Below, piece by piece: positions 58,161 through 64,000 of a stretch of DNA of 64,000 nucleotides. The DNA is from Vitellaria paradoxa (Eukaryota; Streptophyta; Magnoliopsida; Ericales; Sapotaceae). The position numbers and the translations under genes were made by a program. The first letter of the stretch is position 1. Each line of letters opens with the position of its first letter. A model generated the notes under the pieces. The model saw nothing but the letters and a program-made list of their open reading frames with translations, did not search any database and was not told where the DNA came from. The stretch covers positions 62,001 through 126,000 of the forward strand of contig JAINTL010000101.1 in assembly GCA_019916065.1 (NCBI GenBank). The letters are read 5' to 3'.

Positions 58161-58277
58161 AGATGTTATTGTTTTATGCTTTTGTTGTGATTGATTTTGA
58201 TGGAACTTGTTGGGTGCATGAAACAAAAGTTGCTTGTAATTCAAAATTCATTAAATGTAATCTATCATAATTATCTT

Positions 58278-58609
58278 TGTTGAATATTCAGAAGCCAAGA
58301 TTATGGAATTTATTTTTAGGAAAGTATTTTAGGAATAAAAGGAGAGATTGGTTGTGATTTTCTCCTACGATTTTGCTTCCTAATTTCTAGGAAAGAATTA
58401 AGCTAATTAGTTATTTCCTTTATTAGATAATGCAGATGCAGTTTCTGGAATTCTGATTTATAGAAATTAGATTCCTATTTTTTAGGAATTGCTTCCTAAT
58501 CCTAGGCTAGTGATAGCTGCAAATTAGGAAGGATTATCCATCCTATGTATATCTATATATACAGGTCTGTAATTCAGTTTGTGGTATAAGAAGAAATAAT
58601 AATTCTTCA
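58278..58609 (+). repeat. 5' LTR of copia D
   Basis: 332 bp, with a TATATATACAGG promoter-like stretch near 58555. Confidence 0.95.
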
Positions 58610-58612
58610 TCA

Positions 58613-58624
58613 TGGTATCAGAGC
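58613..58624 (+). promoter_or_regulatory. Primer-binding site of copia D
   Basis: TGGTATCAGAGC, initiator tRNA-Met type, separated from the LTR end by TCA. Confidence 0.9.
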
Positions 58625-58811
58625 TGTGGTTCTTTGAACCCTAATCCCTTTAGGCCGCCTCTCTTTGGCCATCATTCTTTTCGGCCATCTCTTTCCATGG
58701 CCATCATTCTCTCCTGCCCTCTTCTTCTTCTCTATTTAAAAAAAAAAAACCTTATTTGTTCTTCTCACTCATCTTCATCTTCACAATATTTGGAGCATGA
58801 CAAAATACGGA

Positions 58812-59837
58812 ATGGCTTCATCACAAACATCCAACATCACAGCACCAGAATCAAGAGGCAGTTCAGAAATTCCAAACCTTGGTGGTAGTGATTCTTCTTC
58901 TATTCTTATCACAGGACACAAATTAAATGGCCATAATTATTTGTAATGGTCACAATCTGTGTTGCTGTTCATTTGTGGTAAGGGAAAAGATTACTATCTC
59001 ACGGGAGCAGCAACCATGCTAGAGACGATAGATCCAGGTTTCAGAAAGTGGAAGATTGAAAATAGTATGATCATGTCATGGCTTATCAATTCCATGAACA
59101 ATGAAATAGGTGAAAATTTCTTACTGTTTGGGACTGCAAAAGAAATATGGGATGCAGCCAAAGAGACTTACTCCAGCTCTGAAAATACTTCAGAGCTGTT
59201 TCAGGTTGAATCAGTACTTCATGACTTTCGCCAAGGAGAGCAGTCTGTTACTCAGTATTACAACACACTCACACGGTATTGGCAACAACTTGACTTATTC
59301 GAGACTCACTCATGGAAATGTTCGGAAGATGCAGCAACATACAAGAAGATTGTGGAACAAAAAAGGCTGTTCAAGTTTTTCTTAGGACTTAACAGGGAGT
59401 TGGATGATGTTCGAGGTTGAATCATGGGCACAAAACCACTGCCCAGTCTTAGGGAGGCTTTCTCCGAGGTTAGGCGTGAAGAAAGTAGAAAGAAAGTGAT
59501 GATGGGATCTAAGGAACAACCTACCTCAATGTTGGATGCATCTGCCCTTGCTGTCCGATCATCTAACAGTAATGGTGGAGATCGACAGAAACGGGAAAGG
59601 CCTTGGTGTGATCACTGCAGGAAACCAGGCCATCACAAGGAGACTTGTTGGAAGCTCCATGGCAAACCAGCTGATTGGAAACCAAAGCCAAGGTTTGATA
59701 GAGACAGCAAAGCACATGTGGCTTCCAACTCTGATAGGACTCCTGTTCCCAAGTCTAGCCCATTCAGCAAAGAGCAAATGGATTTGCTGTAGAAACTATT
59801 TAGTCAAATTGGCAGTGGTAACATTACTGGGACTGGT
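58812..59837 (+). pseudogene. Copia D gag
   Basis: Frame from ATG 58812 (MASSQTSNITAPESRGSSE, ITGHKLNGHNYL). TAA at 58944-58946 replaces the residue before WSQSV. Then the UBN2 region (MIMSWLINSMNNEIGENFLL, TAKEIWDAAKETYSS), TGA at 59418-59420, an intact CCHC knuckle CDHCRKPGHHKETCWKLHG and TAG at 59790-59792. All three stops lie in one otherwise continuous frame, consistent with point mutations after insertion. Confidence 0.9.
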
Positions 59838-61778
59838 TTGGTTGCTCAAACAGAATCACATACAGCTTTCACTGCTAACAAAGGAGAAATGAGGCCGTGG
59901 ATAGTCGACACTGGTGCTTCCGATCACATGACAGGAGATGTTGATCTTCTCCAAAATTACAAGCCACGTAGTGGTCACTCTTCTGTTCGTATAGCTGATG
60001 GTTCAAATTCAAAAATTGCTGGGACAGGTTCCATCCAACTTACTAAAGAGTTGTATCTCAACTCTGTTCTTCATGTTCCAAACTTGGATTGTAATCTTTT
60101 GTCCATTAGCAAATTGGCTCGTGACCTTCAATGTGTTACTAAATTTTATCCAAACTTGTGTGTTTTTCAGGACTTGAAATCGGGGAAGATGATTGGCAAT
60201 GCTGAACTGTGCTCCGGGCTTTATCTTCTCTCATGTGACCGATCTTCAAACCAAGTTTCTCAAGCAAGTTATGTCCAATCTCAAAATCTGTTAGAGTCTT
60301 TCAATTCTATATCAAATTCCAATGTCAATAAAGATAGTGATATTATATTGTTACACTATCGTCTTGGTCATCCTAGCTTTGGGTATCTTGCAAAATTGTT
60401 TCCCAAATTATTTATCAATAAAAATCCAGCATCTTTTCATTGTGAAATTTGTCAGATTGCAAAGCATGCTCGAACAGTATATCCTCAAATTCCATACAAA
60501 CCTTCAACTGTTTTTTCTTTGATCCATAGTGATGTGTGGGGTCTCTCACAGATAAAAAATGTTTCTGGTACCCGATGGTTTGTGACTTTCGTTGATGATC
60601 ATACACGAGTAACTTGGGTTTTCCTTATGAAAGAAAAGTCAGAGGTTAGGAAAATTTTTCAAACTTTCAATCTTATGGTTCAAAATCAATTCAACTCTAG
60701 AATTCAGGTTCTCAAGTCAGATAATGCTAGAGAATACTTCACTAGTAGTCTTAATACCTATCTTCAGAACCACGGAATTATCCACATAAGTTCTTGTGTT
60801 GACACCCCTCAACAAAATGGGGTAGCTGAATGCAAGAATAGACATCTCTTGGAGGTTGTCCGGTGTCTTTTGTTTTCTTCTAATGTTCCAAATTATTTCT
60901 GGGGGGAAGCCATTCTCACGACTACCTATTTGATCAATCGTATGCCATCCAGAGTCCTTACCTTTCAATCTCCACGTCAGCTTCTTCTAAAAAATTTTCC
61001 TCATACCCATGCAGCTTCATCTGATTTACCACTCAAGGTATTTGGTTGCACGGCATTTGTTCATGTGTATCCTCAACACCGTAGCAAATTTGATCCTAGA
61101 GCTAATAAGTGCATTTTTCTAGGGTACTCTCCAACTAGAAAAGGGTACAAATGTTATTCTCCAACCAACAAAAAATTTTACACCACCATGGATGTCTCTT
61201 TCTTTGAACATGTATCCTTCTATCCCAAATCTCATGTTCAGGGGGAGAGTATGAATGAACATCAAGTTTGGGAGTTCCTTCTTGAGTCTGTACCCTTTGC
61301 CCACTCAGAGTCACCAAGTTCTTCTCAACCTGTGCTTGTGCCTACTGACAGTACACAGGACTTATTAACACCCGTGCCTGTTCAGTCATCAGTCCATCCC
61401 ACAAATGTTTCTTCTTCCGTGCCTGCTCAAACTGTGGCTCCACAACTTGCTATGGCTCCACAACTTGCTAATGAGAATTTTCAAGTCTACATCAGGAGGA
61501 GGAAAAGACGAGAGCTAGAGCACGGATCACAACCAGTATGTGGCCGAGATATTGACTCAATTTCAAGTCCACTTGAAGAAAACATAGGTAAGGATAGGAC
61601 TGGAGATGTGCCAATTCCTAGCATTGATGACTCTACCATGCCGATTGCATTGAGGAAGGGTGTGAGGAAATGTATAGGTTATCCAATTGGGAATTATGTT
61701 ACTTATGAAGGGCTATCAGCATCTTACAGAGCATTTGCTACTTCTCTCGATGATATTCAGGTTCCCAATACAATATAA
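59838..61778 (+). pseudogene. Copia D protease-integrase, frame intact over 646 codons
   Basis: Continues the gag frame. Protease WIVDTGASDHMTGDVD; SVLHVPNLDCNLLSISKLA; HHCC domain LHYRLGHPSFGYLAKLFPK and CEICQIAKHAR; integrase core HSDVWG, KSDNAREYF and NGVAECKN (D, D, E kept; the usual R of VAERKN is C). Hinge RANKCIFLGYSPTRKGYKCY, then a serine/proline linker and MPIALRKGVRKC. Ends at TAA 61776-61778 within NTI/EAL. Confidence 0.92.
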
Positions 61779-63295
61779 GAGGCATTACAAAATTCAGAAT
61801 GGAAGAAGGCAGTACAAGATGAGATTGATGCACTAGAGAAGAATGGAACATGGACTATTACTGATTTGCCAGTTGGGAAAAGGCCCGTGGGGTGCAAGTG
61901 GATTTTCACTATAAAGTACAAAGTAGATGGATCAGTTGAAAGGTTCAAGGTTGGGTTGGTTGCTAGAGGATTTACACAATCCTATGGGATAGACTATCTA
62001 GAAACTTTTGCTCCTGTCGCAAAGCTTAACACTATCAGCATTCTTCTCTCATTGGCTGTCAACCAAGATTAGTGCTTGCAACAACTGGACATTAAAAATG
62101 CCTTTCTGAATGGTGACCTTGAAGAGGAAATCTACATGGAAATCTCACCTGGTTTTGAAGGAAGTATGGCAAAGAATCAGGTTTGCAAACTCAAGAAGTC
62201 CTTGTACGGCCTTAAACAATTTCCCCGTGCCTGGTTGACAGATTCACAAAGGCTATTTTAAAGCTTGGCTACATACAGGGTCAGGCTGATCATACTATGT
62301 TTGTCAAGAAATCTCACGCTGGGAAAATTGCTATACTGATAGTCTATGTTGATGATAATATTCTATCTGGGAATGATGTGGAGGAATTACAGAATTTGAA
62401 GAAGTATTTGTCAGTTTGAAGTTAAAGATCTTGGAAATCTTAAATATTTCCTTGGAATGGAAGTGGCTAGATCAAGGAAGGGCATTGTTGTTTCTCAAAG
62501 GAAATATATTCTAGATCTTCTTAAGGAGACTGGTATGCTTGGATGCAAACCAGTTGATACTTCTATGGACAGTCAGAAGAAACTTGGCACTGAGAAAGAA
62601 AGTACACTTGTAGACAGGGGAGATATCAGCGACTTGTTGGACGCCTGATTTATCTTTCACACACTCGGCCAAATATTGGTTTTGCAGTAAGAGTTGTAAG
62701 TCAATTCATGCACAGTCCTACAGAAGAACACATGGAAGCTGTCTACAAGATTCTTAGATACTTAAAGATGACACTAGGGAAAGGCCTATTCTTCAGAAAG
62801 ACAGAGAATCGTGACACTGAAGTGTACTCAGATGCAGATTGGGCAAGTAACATTATTGACAGACGGTCAACTTTTGGATACTGCTCTTTTGTCTGGGGTA
62901 ATCTTGTTACTTGGAGGAGTAAGAAGCAATCAGTGGTAGCCAGAAGTAGTGTAGAAGCTGAGTACAGAGCATTGGCACAGGGAATTTGTGAAGGGATTTG
63001 GATAAAAAGGGTTCTTAGTGAATTGGGACAAATGAGTTCATCTCCTATTCTGATGATGTGTGATAATCAGGCAGCTATCAGCATAGCAAAGAATCCCGTG
63101 CATCATGACAGGACTAAGCATGTTGAAATTGACAGACACTTCATCACAGAGAAGGTGACTAGTGAGACTGTTAAATTGAACTACATTTCTACCAAGCAAC
63201 AAACTGTAGACATCCTCACCAAAGCTCTATCCAGACCTAACTTTGAAGACTTAATTTGCAAGCTGGGATTATATGATATATATTCTCTAGCTTGA
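61779..63295 (+). pseudogene. Copia D reverse transcriptase-RNase H
   Basis: RT from [20 protein letters not shown] and GLVARGFTQSYGIDYLE. TAG at 62070-62072 replaces the tryptophan-like site before [19 protein letters not shown] 1-bp loss after RAW near 62235, YVDDNILSGND (catalytic YVDD present, next residue unusual) near 62350, another shift near 62415, then MEVARSRKGIVVSQRKYILD and a further shift near 62625. RNase H from 62708: YSDADWASNIIDRRSTFG, KKQSVVARSSVEAEYRA, MCDNQAAISIAKNP, DRTKHVEIDRHFI, VDILTKALS, stop at the polypurine tract. Confidence 0.9.
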
Positions 63296-63302
63296 GGGGG
63301 AG

Positions 63303-63634
63303 TGTTGAATATTCAGAAGCCAAGATTATGGAATTTATTTTTAGGAAAGTATTTTAGGAATAAAAGGAGAGATTGTTTGTGATTTTCTCCTACGATTTTG
63401 GTTCCTAATTTCTAGGAAAGAATTAAGCTAATTAGTTATTTCCTTTATTAGATAATGTAGATGTAGTTTCTGGAATTCTGATTTATAGAAATTAGATTCC
63501 TGTTTTTTAGGAATTGCTTCCTAATCCTAGGCTAGCGATAGCTGCAAATTAGGAAGGATTATCCATCCTATGTATATCTATATATACAGGTCTGTAATTC
63601 AGTTTGTGGTATAAGAAGAAATAATAATTCTTCA
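63303..63634 (+). repeat. 3' LTR of copia D
   Basis: 332 bp, six substitutions from the 5' LTR, no gap. Confidence 0.95.
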
Positions 63635-63639
63635 ATCTT

Positions 63640-63938
63640 CAATGGAAGGGAGTAAGAGTGGGGAGAAAAATCATTTTCTCGAGAAAGAGGAGGAAAATCA
63701 TGAAAGAAAGTTGAATCTAACGGCAACTCTTGGGGTTCTTCTTCTTCTTCTTCCTTTTTTAAGTGGCGGCTATTGGAGGATTGGGGTGATCAATAAAAGG
63801 GTGTTTAATTTTTGCAGAGGAGATTACTCAACACACAATACAAAGAGGGAAAGACTAAGAGAATGGGGAATTTTTCCTTCTTTTCCTTTTTGGGTGGGTT
63901 TCCATGAGAGAGAGAGAAAGAGAGGGATACTGATGAGC
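63640..63938. other. Interior of the MULE between copia D and the right TIR
   Basis: Not part of copia D. Contains purine-rich, UTR-like sequence on one strand and a 99-codon + strand opening (MEGSKSGEKNHFLEKEEENH) with a hydrophobic stretch from a CTT triplet run. No family recognised; possibly the other side of the captured gene segment. Confidence 0.35.
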
Positions 63939-64000
63939 TAGAGAGAGGGGGTATTGATGAGCCAGGGGCATTTTCATCATTTTACAATGCAGTTAAAGGA
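63939..64000 (-). repeat. Right terminal inverted repeat, inner part
   Basis: Reverse complement of 57491-57550 with about 86% identity over 49 bases. Continues beyond the window. Confidence 0.6.

Larger units (their letters stand above)
58278..63634 (+). mobile_element. Ty1/copia LTR retrotransposon D
   Basis: LTRs 58278-58609 and 63303-63634, both 332 bp (TGTTGAATATTC...ATTCTTCA), differing at six sites. Flanked by ATCTT (58273-58277, 63635-63639). Primer site TGGTATCAGAGC at 58613, three bases after the LTR; polypurine tract GAGGGGGAG before 63303. Complete copia domain order. Lies within the inverted-end element. Frame broken by several stops and indels. Confidence 0.96.
57363..64000 (+). 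mobile_element. Mutator-like (possible Pack-MULE) element with long TIRs, cut by the window end
   Basis: Left end GGGCAAATTACACCTAGACC at 57363, a start common to long-TIR plant DNA elements. The reverse complement of 63940-64000 aligns with 57491-57545 (ttgtaaaatgatgaaaatgc identical; about 42 of 49 positions match). The right TIR therefore starts inside the window, and about 130 bp more should lie beyond 64000. Between the TIRs is gene-like DNA, no transposase, and the later insertion copia D. Confidence 0.55.

Noticed and set aside
1..64000. CRISPR arrays, rRNA, bacterial-type operons
   Set aside because: None visible; all direct repeats are explained by transposons, microsatellites or tandem duplications of a plant nuclear genome.

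Overview
This window looks like nuclear DNA of a flowering plant, most likely a eudicot. The signs are plant copia-type LTR elements primed by initiator tRNA-Met, a plant L1 LINE with a DUF4283-type first ORF, miniature elements, an AT-rich intron-like background, and relics of plant genes (callose synthase, plant diacylglycerol kinase, beta-D-glucan exohydrolase). I found no intact host gene. The only long undamaged reading frame is the second ORF of a LINE.

Layout. 1-2753: 3' part of a Ty3/gypsy-like LTR. 2754-6000: very AT-rich DNA ending in a Helitron-like 3' terminus. 6130-42580: an island of broken, intron-containing fragments of at least five unrelated genes, all on the + strand: GH3 beta-glucosidase (6962-8854), diacylglycerol kinase (9883-10002), the SNF2 ATPase BTAF1/MOT1 (13650-16790), callose synthase of the GSL8/CalS10 type (19089-22945) and the vesicle-fusing ATPase NSF (29038-29170 and 40284-42580). 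Miniature elements, a TRIM array, a solo LTR and an ORF1-only LINE sit between or inside them. The NSF relic is split by copia element A (29686-38725, - strand), which itself carries the younger copia element B (30383-34400, - strand) inside its RNase H region.

44481-56045 is copia element C (+ strand). Its 5' LTR was later split by a full-length LINE (44595-50532) with an 18-bp target-site duplication. From 57363 to beyond the window end lies a probable Mutator-like element with long inverted ends. Its interior was invaded by copia element D (58278-63634, + strand).

The four complete copia elements each have target-site duplications, primer sites and polypurine tracts. All have broken gag-pol frames. 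LTR pairs differ at roughly 1 of 173 (B), 6 of 332 (D), 5 of 223 (C) and 7 of 237 (A) positions, counted by eye, so A is oldest and B youngest, matching the nesting. The most interesting signal is the same-strand, multi-gene, intron-retaining fragment island. It resembles gene-fragment capture by a transposon, although pseudogenised ancestral neighbours or segmental duplication cannot be excluded from this window alone.
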